Assembly: GCA_037957365.1 (NCBI GenBank)
Contig: JARHVA010001740.1
Coordinates: 1,356,001-1,420,000 of the forward strand
DNA: 64,000 bases
Source of the DNA: Torreya grandis
Lineage: Eukaryota; Streptophyta; Pinopsida; Cupressales; Taxaceae
Reading direction: 5' to 3'
Shown: piece by piece, positions 9,627 to 19,931 of the stretch
How positions within the stretch are numbered: position 1 is the stretch's first letter
Layout: each line of letters opens with the position of its first letter
The notes under the pieces: model-generated
What the model was told of the DNA's origin: nothing
The model's input: the letters and a program-made list of their open reading frames with translations, nothing else
Database searches by the model: none
Made by a program: the position numbers and the translations under genes

Positions 9627-12302
9627 ATGAAGAAAGGATTCGTGAGAGAAAGTATGAGCCCTTGTGCCACACCTGCTCTACTCTCCCCTAAGAAGGGAGG
9701 GAAGTGGAGACTTTGTGTGGATTCTCGAGCAATTAACAAGATCACTGTGAAGTATCGTTATCCATTACCCAGAATGGACGACTTGCTAGATTGTTTATCA
9801 GGTGCTAAGATCTTCTCCAAAATTGACCTCAGAAGTGGTTATCATCAAATTCAGATTCGGGAAGGTGATGAGTGGAAGACAGCTTTCAAAACCCAATATA
9901 GGTTATTTGAGTGGGTGGTGATGCCATTTGGACTGTCCAATGCACCAGCTACCTTCATGCGAACAATGAATCAGGTATTTAGATCACATATTGGGAAATT
10001 TGTGATAGTTTATTTTGATGATATCTTAATTTTTAGTAAATTCTTGAAGGAGCATGTCGAACATTTGAGGATGGTACTTGACATACTTAGAACAGAAAGG
10101 TTATTTATCAATAATGAAAAGAGTGAATTTTGCAAAGATAAGTTGGTATTTTTGGGCAATGTTAATTCATCAAATGGCTCGAGCATGGATCCAGAAAAGG
10201 TCAAGGCCATTCTTGAGTGGCCTACTCCGCAAAGCATTACTGAGGTGAGAAGTTTTTATGGTTTAGTAAATTTTTATAAACAATTCATCAAGAATTTTAG
10301 TGGAGTAAGTGCAGCATTGACAGATTGTACAAAAAGGAAGGTATTCTCTTGGTCAAAAGTAGCTGACCTTAGTTTTGAACAGCTTAAACAGAAAGTAACA
10401 AAGGCACCTATTCTTTCCATACTTGATTTTGAGAAGCTTTTCACAGTTGAATGTGATGCTTCAGGGGTAGCTATTGGGGGAGTGTTAAGTCAGAAGGGGA
10501 AACCAGTGGCCTTCTTCAGTGAGAAATTAAATGAAGCTAAAAAGAGGTACTCCACTTATGATAAAGAATTTTATACTGTGGTACAAGCTTTAAAATATTG
10601 GAGGCACTATCTCTTACATAAGGAGTTCGTTTTGATGACTGACAATCAAGCTTTGAAGTATATAAATTCCCAAGGTAAGCTGTCCCATAAACATGCTAAA
10701 TGGGATTCTTTTTTGCAAGCTTATACTTTTGTTGTGCAGCATAGGAGTGGTAAGAGCAATGTTGTGGCTGATGTTTTGAGTAGAAGGCGCCATTTATTAG
10801 CTGTAATGAGTCATGGATTGGTTGGCTTTGAAGAGATGAAAGGTGAATATGCCGAAGACCCTTATTTTGGCAGCATTTGGATAGCTCTAAGTAGTCCAAA
10901 CTATACCAATACGCATGCATTTGATGACTACATATTGTTAGATGGTTTCTTGTTTAAGGGGTCTCAACTTTGCATTTCCCTTGGATCACGAAGGCACAAA
11001 CTAATAAGGGAGTTGCACTCAAATGGTTTGGGTGGGCATTTTGGAAGAGATAAGACCTTTGGATTAGTAAGTGAGAAGTTCTTTTGGCCTAATATGAGGA
11101 GAGATGTGAACAAGTTTGTTGCTACTTGTAGAGTATGTCAAACAGCAAAGGGAGGAAGCCAAAATACTGGTTTATACATGCCCTTACCCATGCCAAAGGA
11201 ACCATGGGTTGATATCTCTATGGATTTTGTTTTGGGGCTTCCTAGAACCCAAAGAGGCAATGATTCAGTGTTTGTAGGGGTGGACCGTTTTTCCAAAATG
11301 GCCCATTTCATACCATGTAAGAAGACAAATAATGCTAGTCAAGTGGCACACTTATTTTTCAGGGAAGTTGTGAGATTGCATGGTGTTCCAAAAACAATAA
11401 CGAGTGATAGAGATGTCAAGTTCTTAAGTCACTTTTGGAGAATCCTATGGAAAAAGTTGGATAGCAGGTTACAATTCAGTTCAGCATATCATCCTCAAAC
11501 TGATAGTCAGACAGAGGTAATGAACAAGAGCTTGGGCAATCTTTTGAGGTGTTTAGTTGGAGACAATCCCCGACAATGGGATTTGGTGTTACCTCAAGCG
11601 GAGTTTGCCTATAATTCCAGCATAAATAGGTCAACTGGTAAATCTGCGTTTCAAATTGTTTATGGTGCGAATCCTAAAGGAGTTGTGGACTTGGTTGACT
11701 TGCCGAAAGGTAAACATGGCAGCCCTGAAGCTACAGGCTTTTTAGAAAATATTCGTGAGATACATCAGCAGGTCAGACTCAAATTGCAGTCCATGAATGA
11801 ACAATATAAGAGGAAGGCTGACTTGCATCGTAGAAGAAAGGTCTTTCAAGAAAGAGAGGTGGTAATGGTGCACCTACGCAAAGAAAGGTATCCAAAGGGT
11901 GCCTACAACAAGTTGACGCCAAAGAAAATTGGACCATGTAGAATCATGAATAAGATAAATGACAATGCTTATCAAATTGAATTGCCAGAAGATTTAGACA
12001 TTAGTCCCATCTTTAATGTTGCTGACCTTTACTCATACTCTGCTGAAACTAGTGACGAACAGGTAGAAGATGAGCAAAACAAGATGGATGATGTCCATAA
12101 GATCCAGCAAATTCCAAGGAAGACAAGACAGCAGATTGAACAAGTGCTAGATTCCAAATTGATGACTACTCGATCCAGTTCCTATAAGTTGTATTTTGTT
12201 AAGTGGGAGGGCTTGCCTGATTCTTACAACTCTTGGATTTCAGAAGCTGACTTACTCAAGTACAGCAAAACTTTTCCACCTCATGCACTAGAACCAGAAT
12301 AG
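9627..12302 (+). CDS. pol: Chromovirus RT-RNase H-integrase-chromodomain (open, 891 codons)
   Basis: Open throughout, but truncated at its N-terminus by the stop at 9621. RT motifs: FSKIDLRSGYHQIQI, MPFGLSNAPATF, and the catalytic VYFDDILIFSK at about 10007-10040. RNase H: TVECDASGVAIGG (about 10445), the YSTYDKEFYTVV block and LMTDNQAL (about 10635). Integrase: zinc-binding HHCC region (GGHFGRDKT to CRVCQTAKG, about 11030-11150), then the D,D-E core with DISMDFVLGLP, TSDRDVKF and QTDSQTEVMNKS (about 11205-11535). A chromodomain closes it (YKLYFVKWEGLPDSYNSWI, about 12185-12245), thought to steer integration to marked chromatin. The key catalytic residues I can check are all present. Confidence 0.93.
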   Translation: MKKGFVRESMSPCATPALLSPKKGGKWRLCVDSRAINKITVKYRYPLPRMDDLLDCLSGAKIFSKIDLRSGYHQIQIREGDEWKTAFKTQYRLFEWVVMPFGLSNAPATFMRTMNQVFRSHIGKFVIVYFDDILIFSKFLKEHVEHLRMVLDILRTERLFINNEKSEFCKDKLVFLGNVNSSNGSSMDPEKVKAILEWPTPQSITEVRSFYGLVNFYKQFIKNFSGVSAALTDCTKRKVFSWSKVADLSFEQLKQKVTKAPILSILDFEKLFTVECDASGVAIGGVLSQKGKPVAFFSEKLNEAKKRYSTYDKEFYTVVQALKYWRHYLLHKEFVLMTDNQALKYINSQGKLSHKHAKWDSFLQAYTFVVQHRSGKSNVVADVLSRRRHLLAVMSHGLVGFEEMKGEYAEDPYFGSIWIALSSPNYTNTHAFDDYILLDGFLFKGSQLCISLGSRRHKLIRELHSNGLGGHFGRDKTFGLVSEKFFWPNMRRDVNKFVATCRVCQTAKGGSQNTGLYMPLPMPKEPWVDISMDFVLGLPRTQRGNDSVFVGVDRFSKMAHFIPCKKTNNASQVAHLFFREVVRLHGVPKTITSDRDVKFLSHFWRILWKKLDSRLQFSSAYHPQTDSQTEVMNKSLGNLLRCLVGDNPRQWDLVLPQAEFAYNSSINRSTGKSAFQIVYGANPKGVVDLVDLPKGKHGSPEATGFLENIREIHQQVRLKLQSMNEQYKRKADLHRRRKVFQEREVVMVHLRKERYPKGAYNKLTPKKIGPCRIMNKINDNAYQIELPEDLDISPIFNVADLYSYSAETSDEQVEDEQNKMDDVHKIQQIPRKTRQQIEQVLDSKLMTTRSSSYKLYFVKWEGLPDSYNSWISEADLLKYSKTFPPHALEPE

Positions 12303-12326
12303 CCAAGAGATCCAAATCATCTTTTA

Positions 12327-12339
12327 GAGCAGGGGAGGA
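12327..12339 (+). promoter_or_regulatory. Polypurine tract of the chromovirus
   Basis: GAGCAGGGGAGGA abuts the TGATGCGG start of the 3' LTR. Confidence 0.85.
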
Positions 12340-12789
12340 TGATGCGGAGCATTAACTGCTATCAGTTTGGAGCATTAACAGCTCCTTCCTTGGCCTAATA
12401 TGGTTGTAACCGATCAGTTATTTTATGACTGTTTCTTACTTTTTTTAGTCTTCTGTTTGAGCTTTTTTTGGTTGACAGTTGACAGCTGTCTCCTGTTGGT
12501 TTGGGGAGTTAGTTGCTAGGAGTCTTTTAAGTTGTGGGTCTTAGGAAGTTACAGGGAGGTTAATTCTAGCTGAAAGATAGGGAAATAGGGGAATTGGGGA
12601 CAGAATCTGGGAAACTCTGAGCTGTGTTTTTTTCTATAGACAGTTATATTTTATGACTGTAATTTGGTAGGAACAGAGATCAATAAAGTAGTGTTGATTT
12701 ACTCTCAGGACCTTATCATTGTCTACTTCTGTTTTGTTTTTCTATTATTTCTGAGTACAATTGCAGGTTCAATCTTCGGATCTGCATCA
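12340..12789 (+). repeat. 3' LTR of the chromovirus
   Basis: 450 bp, aligns end to end with 7333-7794. Confidence 0.93.
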
Positions 12790-13810
12790 CCAAAGGTCTG
12801 GAAACGGTTTCCCGGATTTACAAAAGAAAACACAATGACGCTCTCTTTGTAAGGGTGTAACATTTTGCTCGTAATAGCCTTTTGAGGTTTTTCAAATGGA
12901 ATATAGCTTTTGTAATAGCCAAAGACTCATTGGCGTAAGATGTTACATGGTTCTGTTGTAAAACAAAACAGTCCCTTTGAGGCAAATCCGTTCATTCTTC
13001 AAGATTTCACAAGAAGCTATGCCTGCTGCGAGGCCTGCTAAAATCCTAGGGTGAAGATGTGCCCAAAATAATTGTTTTAAGTGAGGAACAATGCAACAAG
13101 ACCTTACAAGTGATACCAATCGTGTGCCTTGATTGTAGTGTGCATATATGTCTTGTGCCTAAAGGGCCTCTGATCTGCCTGAGCCAATACGTGTTTGGGT
13201 AAGAAAATGTCGCTTCCTGGGGTTATGCCAAGGTGAGATTATTGGATTTTTACCATTCAAGGGATGAGATTCTCATCCCTGCAATTAGATGTAATCCTTG
13301 GGTCTCTGAATTCACCTTCCCTTACGAAACTAGTGCCTACCCTCATGTTGGAGATATCCAAACACAGCCGAGCTTTAAACTCTAGCGTCCTCAAAGCATA
13401 GACAATGTTTGAAGCCCGAGCTTCACCATTTCGAAATCGAAACCAGAATTACATTAAATCATGTTGGACTACAAAGTAGCTAGAGCGGCAGGGTGACTGT
13501 ATTACGGTACCGTTTTAACTAAAGCCATTCCAAGGTGTATGTAATGAGCATTTTAGGCTTCCCCCTCTCCCATGGCTGGTGAAGTGAAATTGGATGACAC
13601 GAACGGAACAATATCCGAGTCCTTGCTTATATAATAATTACCACCACTTAAATCCCAATCGCATGACAGGCGACACATAAGTTGGCCCAACATTTACCAA
13701 AACATGCAAAGCATTGTTTTTTATCAGAAAGCATGGTAATTGAGACTGAACTATAAAACAAACAAGGGTCAGCTGATATTCATTGGAATTGGTCAGGGTG
13801 TGGAAATTAC
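12790..13810. other. Stretch between chromovirus and strumpellin exon
   Basis: On the minus strand this would be intron 1 of the strumpellin gene, starting with the GT donor at 13810-13809. I find no convincing second exon here. A perfect palindrome GGGATGAGA-T-TCTCATCCC lies at 13261-13279. GC content and sequence complexity are higher than in the retroelement nest, so this may be old single-copy sequence. Confidence 0.5.
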
Positions 13811-13974
13811 TTGAGGTCGAAGAGAATGGGAGCATAGCGGGGATCGTTAAAAGCGGAGGGAAGTAGATCAGATAATCTGAGGAGCTCTGAAATGAGAGCC
13901 TGGGCAGTGCTAACCAGCTTCAGTAGTTCCGAAATTGAACCATCTGCGTCTCCCTTGCCAGCGGAACTCTCCAT
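13811..13974 (-). CDS. First coding exon of a strumpellin-like WASH-complex subunit 5
   Basis: Read on the minus strand from ATG at 13974: 54 codons plus two bases, then a GT donor (CTCAA|GTAATT). The translation includes ELLKLVSTAQALISELLRLS and DPRYAPILFDL. This matches the N-terminus of strumpellin/WASHC5, where an LLR.VS...AII.ELLRLS helix is followed by a Y..I.FD block. Strumpellin is a core subunit of the WASH complex, which drives Arp2/3 actin assembly on endosomes in animals; plants keep a homologue whose role is less clear. The start is supported by acceptable ATG context and a TATA box about 150 bp upstream. No later exon is visible in 1-13810, so the gene is either broken or has a very long first intron. 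The family assignment rests on 54 residues. Confidence 0.75.
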
Positions 13975-14125
13975 TCTTCTCTCTACAGTCGCAGAAGCGA
14001 ATCCAAGAAATGCTGATGAGGCATATGCGACCTAGGTAGTGAGGTAGTCAGGCATCTATTAAGAGGCAATTTAGGGTATTTTATTTTTATTTATTATTTA
14101 TTTATTAGTAAAAGTTTAAATTAAG

Positions 14126-14134
14126 TATATATAA
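14126..14134 (-). promoter_or_regulatory. Candidate TATA box for the strumpellin exon
   Basis: The minus strand reads TTATATATA about 155 bp upstream of the ATG at 13974, a plausible distance for a plant 5' UTR of about 120 bp. Confidence 0.4.
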
Positions 14135-15253
14135 ATTTGGAAATTTTGGGAGGTGTGGATGGAGTTGGAGGCGGCACTCGACTTCATTGTGTTGAAATCT
14201 TAGGTTTATGGTTTGCTTTGTAAGAACGTGACTTTTGGGGCGTTTGTGTCACGGAAGGAAGTGTAAGGAGTTGTGGCTCCTCTTAAAAATCCCCCTTATA
14301 GTTATTTTGTTACTATATAATAATAATAATAAAAATGTTAACGTCTACGAGACTAAAAATAGATTAAAATTTTAATGTCCACGAGACTATGTAATTCACG
14401 TAGTGGTGTCTATGATCATTAGTGTGGCTATGGCGGTCGTCGACATTCTATTTTGTGTATAGGATTGAGGTCTTAGTCATGGTTGATGTTGGGTATGTAG
14501 TTGGTGATCATAGTTAAGACAGTTTTTATTTTTATTATGTTTTTGTTGGCAGTTCTGCCACTCTGGGATTTCGTTTGGATGTTTATGGCAGCGTTTTTAT
14601 TGCCATCGGCTTTAGGTTTTCCAGTTTACTTGTAGTCAGCTTTCATTGCTTCTGCAGCGGTTTTCGATGGTGACACTAGGGTTTGTTGATTTTGTCATTG
14701 GAGGTTTAATGGCCTTTGATGGTGGCAGTGTTTTCATTTTTCCTAAGGTCTTCTTTGTTTCACCTATTTGGTTGTGCCCGACCAACAAGGGTGTTTTGAG
14801 GGCCATGTTCTCACTTGTTCAGTCTTGCCCTCCAGCAAGGTAGTTATGTGGGCTATGTTTGTGTTTTGAAATTGGTTTTTTTATCTGGCATGGGTGCATA
14901 CCAATTGGTTGCCATACTATGTAACCTTCTCTATTTTTTAATAAATAGATATAATAAAGTGTTCCAATAATAAATTAAGCATATACAAAAGTAGTTCAAA
15001 AAAAAAACCATTGTACAATGATTGAATTTAATTTTACCATTTTTTATTATGGGTAAACGCTTTTACAGACTCAGAGCTATGACCAAATTTAATTTTACTA
15101 ATGAGAATAACAAAAGGAAATTATATAGAGGTAAAAATCAAATAAGATAAGATAATAATTTTAATGCCCACAAAAGTCCAACATGTATTTTTTGTGCATA
15201 GAGTATGGTACTATATCATGAAATATTCCACATATGATGACATTCAAGCTAAC
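14135..15253. other. Unassigned sequence, possible LINE-type tail
   Basis: 14400-14900 is GT-rich on the plus strand and ends with GTAACCTTCTC, a T-run and TAATAAATAGATATAATAAA, which is reminiscent of plant LINE 3' ends. No RT or endonuclease motif is visible, so this is weak. The rest is AT-rich and I recognise nothing in it. Confidence 0.25.
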
Positions 15254-15534
15254 TATCGCATCCTATCCCGCTCTAACAAAATTGTTTAAACATCAATAAT
15301 GGCTTATGAGACTGATGATTAATAGTTCTGATTTTATGTTTGAATTAGATGTACATATGTTGTATGGGTGACAATTACATTGTTTGTTTCGTGATCAGTA
15401 TTTGGATGGATAATTATTATATATGTTATATTATGCCTTTGATCATAATAATTTATTTCATATATAAATTGTTTACATTCAACAATCTATTTATGATTAT
15501 ATGCTGATGATTATTATGATTTCAGAGTAACTAC

Positions 15535-16576
15535 TCTGATCATAGGAATCCAAGAAGGAAGGCTAGTAATATGTTAGTTCAAGTAAGAAAATTCAAATAA
15601 AAACACACGAACACTTACACTTCTAGCTTAAAACTTGGGGAGAGCTTAGTAACAAAACCAAATGAAAACACAACTAAAACATAAAAGACATAAAATCTTT
15701 TACCTTCTTTAAGAGCTCCAAACACTTTGTTGAATGGCTTGCTCAGCTTGTGCATCAAGAAGTCTTTGGCAAATGAAGCTTGTTGGCTCATTTTCTCCTT
15801 AGCACCATTGGCTTTGATGTGGCTTGTCATTGCTTGGCTCAAGATTTTGGCATTATAACACTACTTACAACAAAATAGTTTATTTCTCTCTCCAAATTTG
15901 CATTATAACTCAGGGTTATGAGAGCTTAAATTTGTAGAGGCATGGCATTGTATTTATAGCAAATAGATTTAACTCTCACCCAAGGTGAGTTACGGTTGAC
16001 TTAAAGCTTGAAATGGATTCAAACTTAATCTAGGTGAGTCAATCTAACTCCAATAGAGTTAATAATTATCAAGTAATTATGATTTGCAATTACTAGGCAT
16101 GGCTCTCAAAAATATATTTTTTAAGATATTTTCAAAGAACTTGACAACTCATAAAGGCAATGGTAAAAGGTTAGGATTTTTTGAATTTTTGAATTTCCTT
16201 TTTGAGATATTCATTAATTGTGCATGGATAATTCAACTAGGCATTTAATTTAGTTTAGCTTGTTAATTAATTCTAATTGGTTATTTAGCTCTTTCAAGAT
16301 TTGATATTTATTCATGTGCCCCACTTAATGGGTCCATAGGTCAAATTGATTATTGTGATGTCGCAAGATAATTAGGAATGAATTTGTGAGAGTTTATTAT
16401 TGCATGTGGTAGAATGCCCCAATTAGGAATGTCTCTACGTGATTATGAGCTTTAAAGAATGATGCACAAGCAAATTTAGGACGTTTAGTGATTTTTAGGC
16501 TTAATTTGTAATTGTTGGTAAGAATCAGTCTGAAATCTGGTCAAAAGCCAATTTTGATCAATTTTAGGTGTCTACA
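15535..16576 (-). mobile_element. Solo LTR inserted in the 5' LTR of B
   Basis: Flanked by ACTAC on both sides (15530-15534, 16577-16581), exactly where the two B LTRs stop and resume aligning. On the minus strand it starts TGTAGACACCTAAAATTG, a common type of plant LTR terminus, and has a TATA box CTATAAATA at about 15953-15961, roughly 615 bp in. The far end reads ATGATCAGA rather than a clean CA. No internal domain is present, so I call it a solo LTR. The 75-codon minus frame at 15615-15842 falls in its transcribed part and resembles no protein. Confidence 0.7.
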
Positions 16577-17130
16577 ACTACCCGTTCATTTGATTGAGGT
16601 GTTGCATGACTATTTCACCCTCACAGAGAAATACAAAGGGATAGTACATATGACTATTATAACTCAAAAAGTCAATTTTACCTAGTTGTGTATGCAAATC
16701 CATAGAAACCCTACTATGATAAATTAAATCTAAGTATTTATATGTCCTTTTGTGATGGTTTTTAGACAGCTATAGGTTGCTATGAGAGTCCAGGACTGAG
16801 TACCTGATCTTATGTTACACTTGAATAAATTGTTAGTTTCTTGTGGTATATTGTATTTGCTTTGGGTTGATTCCTGATGATTGGAGTGAGTAGTTAACAT
16901 AATTCTAAGGTTGTACTCTTTTACATTTGTGGAATTTATGAGAATTCTTCTTATAAAGAAATAAGATGGAACTATGTAAGGATTATAAAAGAGCTTATTA
17001 AACTATATATTGCTCATGAATATTTTGAAGTTGTCTAAGTTATATGAATGGTATTTTATGTATGATAGAATAAATACCTTGTTTATGTTGAATGAGCTAT
17101 TTTTGGGATAAAATAGATTATATTGTTGGC

Positions 17131-17134
<4 letters not shown>

Positions 17135-17204
<70 letters not shown>

Positions 17205-17232
17205 CTACACACACACACACACACATATATAT
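17135..17232. repeat. Compound microsatellite (TC)n-(AC)n-(AT)n
   Basis: (TC)33 at 17135-17200, a short TACTCT break, (AC)n at 17207-17224 and a few AT units. It lies inside the 5' LTR of B. Confidence 0.95.
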
Positions 17233-18420
17233 GAATTATGTTTGAGGGATGTTTGAGAAAAAACTTAGAATGATTTGAATCTTGTTCTAGTCTCCTATAT
17301 AGACAACTGGTTTTGAATACAATTCATTGATAAATCTATGTAATCACTATTGTGATCATGTTAATGAAAATAATAAGAATTATGATTGATGTTTACTTGC
17401 ATCATATAATGTTTTTTGGATTGAGTGTATGTTGAAGTTGTATTGTTCTGATTTGAATCTCTCTATGAGAATTACTAGACTATATTTTGAATAACATGAG
17501 ATAGTTATGAGAGTATGTCAATGGGTACTCATATACCTATCTCCCGATATCGTGTGATAATCATGATTCAGTAGCAAAGAGTTTTATGTGAGTGAAATTG
17601 ACTCAGATTTTTTAAATATGAATTATATAATAAAAAATCTGAACAAAGTAATGTTATAGCTATAGCATTGTCATTTCACAATACTTTTAGTTTACATGTG
17701 TATGTTGTTATCATTTAGATAAAGGATTGGTTTTCATGGTCTATTTGATTGTTGCATGTAATAGTGAGAGTACACACAAGTTTTGGTTGATTTCTTAATA
17801 TTTTCACTATTCTTATTTGCCCCTTTGTGAAGGGTCAAACCATTTCCAGTGGGGAGGTGTGCGAGAGACCGTTAGTCTGTGGTTGGAGGTAAAGCACTCA
17901 AATGATACTCTCCCTCTGTCAGTTGATTCAACATTTGAGATTTATGTTCAGGCTATGTTTATGGATCATGATGTTGTTGAGAAGTTTATTTATATTATTG
18001 TACAAATTGTATTATTTATATTTGGCTTTGTACTGAAATGTAACATATTGTACATTATTATTAATGGATATTTCGCACAACTCTAGCTATGTAATTTGTA
18101 AATTATTCTAAAATTATAACAACATTGATTGTAAGCTTGTATATGTAAAAAAAATGGATTATATCAGTATGTGTTGTACTTGATTATTTCCACTATAATT
18201 TAATTAAGAGTTATTAATCTTAAAATCTGATAGATTATTTGAAAACTAGATGAATCAGTTTATTAGCTAGTGGTTTAATATATTATTACATTTATTGCTT
18301 AGGTACATTTAGCAGTTAAACAATGATTAATCAGATAGTTATAAATAATTTTATAAATAATCTATGTGATCAAAAAAAAATTGTGTGACATTTAGTTAAC
18401 CTAGTGGGGTTGTAACAATG

Positions 18421-18432
18421 TGGTATCAGAGC
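18421..18432 (+). promoter_or_regulatory. Primer binding site of element B
   Basis: TGGTATCAGAGC three bases after the LTR end; initiator-methionine tRNA type, fully conserved despite the decay around it. Confidence 0.9.
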
Positions 18433-18499
18433 AAAGGTTTAATGCTCGGACCTAATGCATTCACTAACGTAAATCTATTCTCCTAATTTTTAGAGAGGA

Positions 18500-19670
18500 G
18501 AATGCCATAAGATAAATTGGTTGGTGAGGGAACTTCAAATGCAAACCCTCGAGCTAATCTTAATCAGCGAGCAGTAGAACAAGATACAAAAATTAATCAA
18601 ACACTTGTTGTCATGAACAAGACTAGAGACAAAATAGTAGATCTAGAATGAGAAGTTCATGGACCTAAGGAGGAATAGGAATAGGAATTTATAGAGGAAC
18701 AACATGAATAACAAGAAGTGCCTCAAGAGCAGGGGCATGAGGAAGGTCAACAAGTTGCTAGAGGTCAAGTAGTTATAAAGCTTGCACGTGACATGAAGAA
18801 AGTGAACCCACCCAAGTTTGATGGTATGGTTTTGGGTGATGGAGTTGAAGCTTGTTTCACATAAATAGAAAAATATTTCAAAATTTAAAACCACTCTAAA
18901 GTGACTAAGGTTATGTGGGGAGCTTACCAACTGGCTGGTGAAATAACAACTTTGTGGGCTAATAAGAAGCTTGAGATGAACCTTGATTCTACTACCATCG
19001 TATGGGAGCAATTTATAACTCTTTTCAAAGCACAGTGTTTACCTCAGCTCTATTTTGATTAGAAACTAATAGATTTATAGAATTTGAAATAAGGGAATTT
19101 ATTAGTGAATGAATACTTGGAGTAGTTCACAAACTCTTGAAGTATATTTTGTAGTACTAACAGGATGAGCATTTCTAGATCAAGAAATTCATCATGGGCT
19201 TAAAACCCCAAATTGGGTGTGAAGTGGATGTGCATGTACAATTCAACATGGATCAAGTCTTTGAAAAGTTAGTAAAATAGGAGCAAAAGCTGAATCACTA
19301 GCAGAGGTCAAAGAAAAGTTTAAAAAGAAGTTTGGTAGTACTAAGACACCCTTCAAAAAGAAGGAATGGAAATGAAATGAGAATTCCAAGAACTAGTTCA
19401 ATAGTAAAAATACAAGATTTTGTAATGCTTATGGGAACATGAAACTAGGAGGTAATTTCATAAAAAGATTCAAGGGTGCTAATCAGGCTGAGAGAATGGG
19501 ACTGCCTAGCGGATGTTTTATTTATGAAGGAGATCATTATGCCAAAGATTATTCTCAGTGGAAGATAGATGGAAGAAACAAGAATACATCCACTTCTACA
19601 TCACAACATGGAACCTTTCAATAGTGTATTCATGTAACAATGGATAATCGTCAAGCATAATTCTAATCCT
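18500..19670 (+). pseudogene. gag: Decayed gag of element B
   Basis: Fragments in mostly one frame separated by many stops. A retrotransposon gag domain is recognisable from VNPPKFDG (about 18808) through MWGAYQLAGEITTLW and VWEQFITLFKAQCLP. A degenerate zinc knuckle CFIYEGDHYAKDYSQW lies at about 19510-19562, where two of the expected cysteines are now tyrosine. It is followed by the gag-protease linker. The longest surviving open piece is 19439-19624. No functional protein is possible. Confidence 0.85.
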
Positions 19671-19679
19671 CTCCTATCA

Positions 19680-19931
19680 AAGTATCAGGTACTTTATTTG
19701 GGCATCCTATTATTATTTTGATAGATACCTGAGATATTAAATGTGAGATATTAAATGCTTTATCTCTCATAAAATGCTAAGTAAAATATCTAAGAAAGTT
19801 TGTTTTATGGTAAATGCTTGGTCAGTACAGTACAAGAATGAGTTTAAGGTCAAGGTTGACATGTCTTGTTGAGGTTAAAATCAAATTGCTAGAGTTCATT
19901 ATGGTTGTTGATCTTTATGTCGCACCACCAG
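19680..19931 (+). pseudogene. Protease of element B, N-terminal half
   Basis: VSGTLFGHPIIILIDT marks the retropepsin start (the DTG-type active site is followed by a stop). The coding sense runs to DLYVAPP and is then cut by element C. The remaining half resumes at 59707 in a compatible frame, which shows that both belong to one gene. Confidence 0.8.

Larger units (their letters stand above)
7333..12789 (+). mobile_element. Near-intact Ty3/gypsy chromovirus (5.46 kb)
   Basis: Bounded by direct repeats 7333-7794 and 12340-12789 (TGATGCGG...GCATCA). Flanks are CCAAG (7328-7332) and CCAAA (12790-12794), a 5-bp target duplication with one change. Primer site TGGTATCAGAGC is at 7799-7810 and a polypurine tract GAGCAGGGGAGGA precedes the 3' LTR. 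Inside, gag, PR, RT, RNase H, IN and a C-terminal chromodomain follow in that order, in a single frame. The small size, short LTRs and terminal chromodomain suit the Reina/Galadriel-type chromoviruses; the exact clade is my inference. The LTRs differ by about ten substitutions plus 2-bp and 10-bp indels. Confidence 0.95.
15254..18417 (+). repeat. 5' LTR of element B (contains a nested solo LTR)
   Basis: Begins TATCGCATCCTATCC, equivalent to TGTCACACCTATCC at 62873, and ends GGGGTTGTAACA before the primer site. 15254-15534 and 16577-16640 align with 62873-63215. The sequence between is a later insertion. Beyond about 16640 I can no longer align it confidently with the 3' copy, so indels or further small insertions are likely. 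Confidence 0.75.

Noticed and set aside
13638..13835. 65-codon minus-strand frame overlapping the strumpellin exon
   Set aside because: It reads the exon in the wrong frame and runs through the GT donor into intron; the exon frame itself matches the family.
14400..14965. LINE element
   Set aside because: Only the tail resembles a LINE end; no endonuclease or RT sequence and no target duplication found.
17003..17224. Minus-strand frame with a long Glu-Arg repeat
   Set aside because: It is the translation of the (TC)n microsatellite, not a protein.
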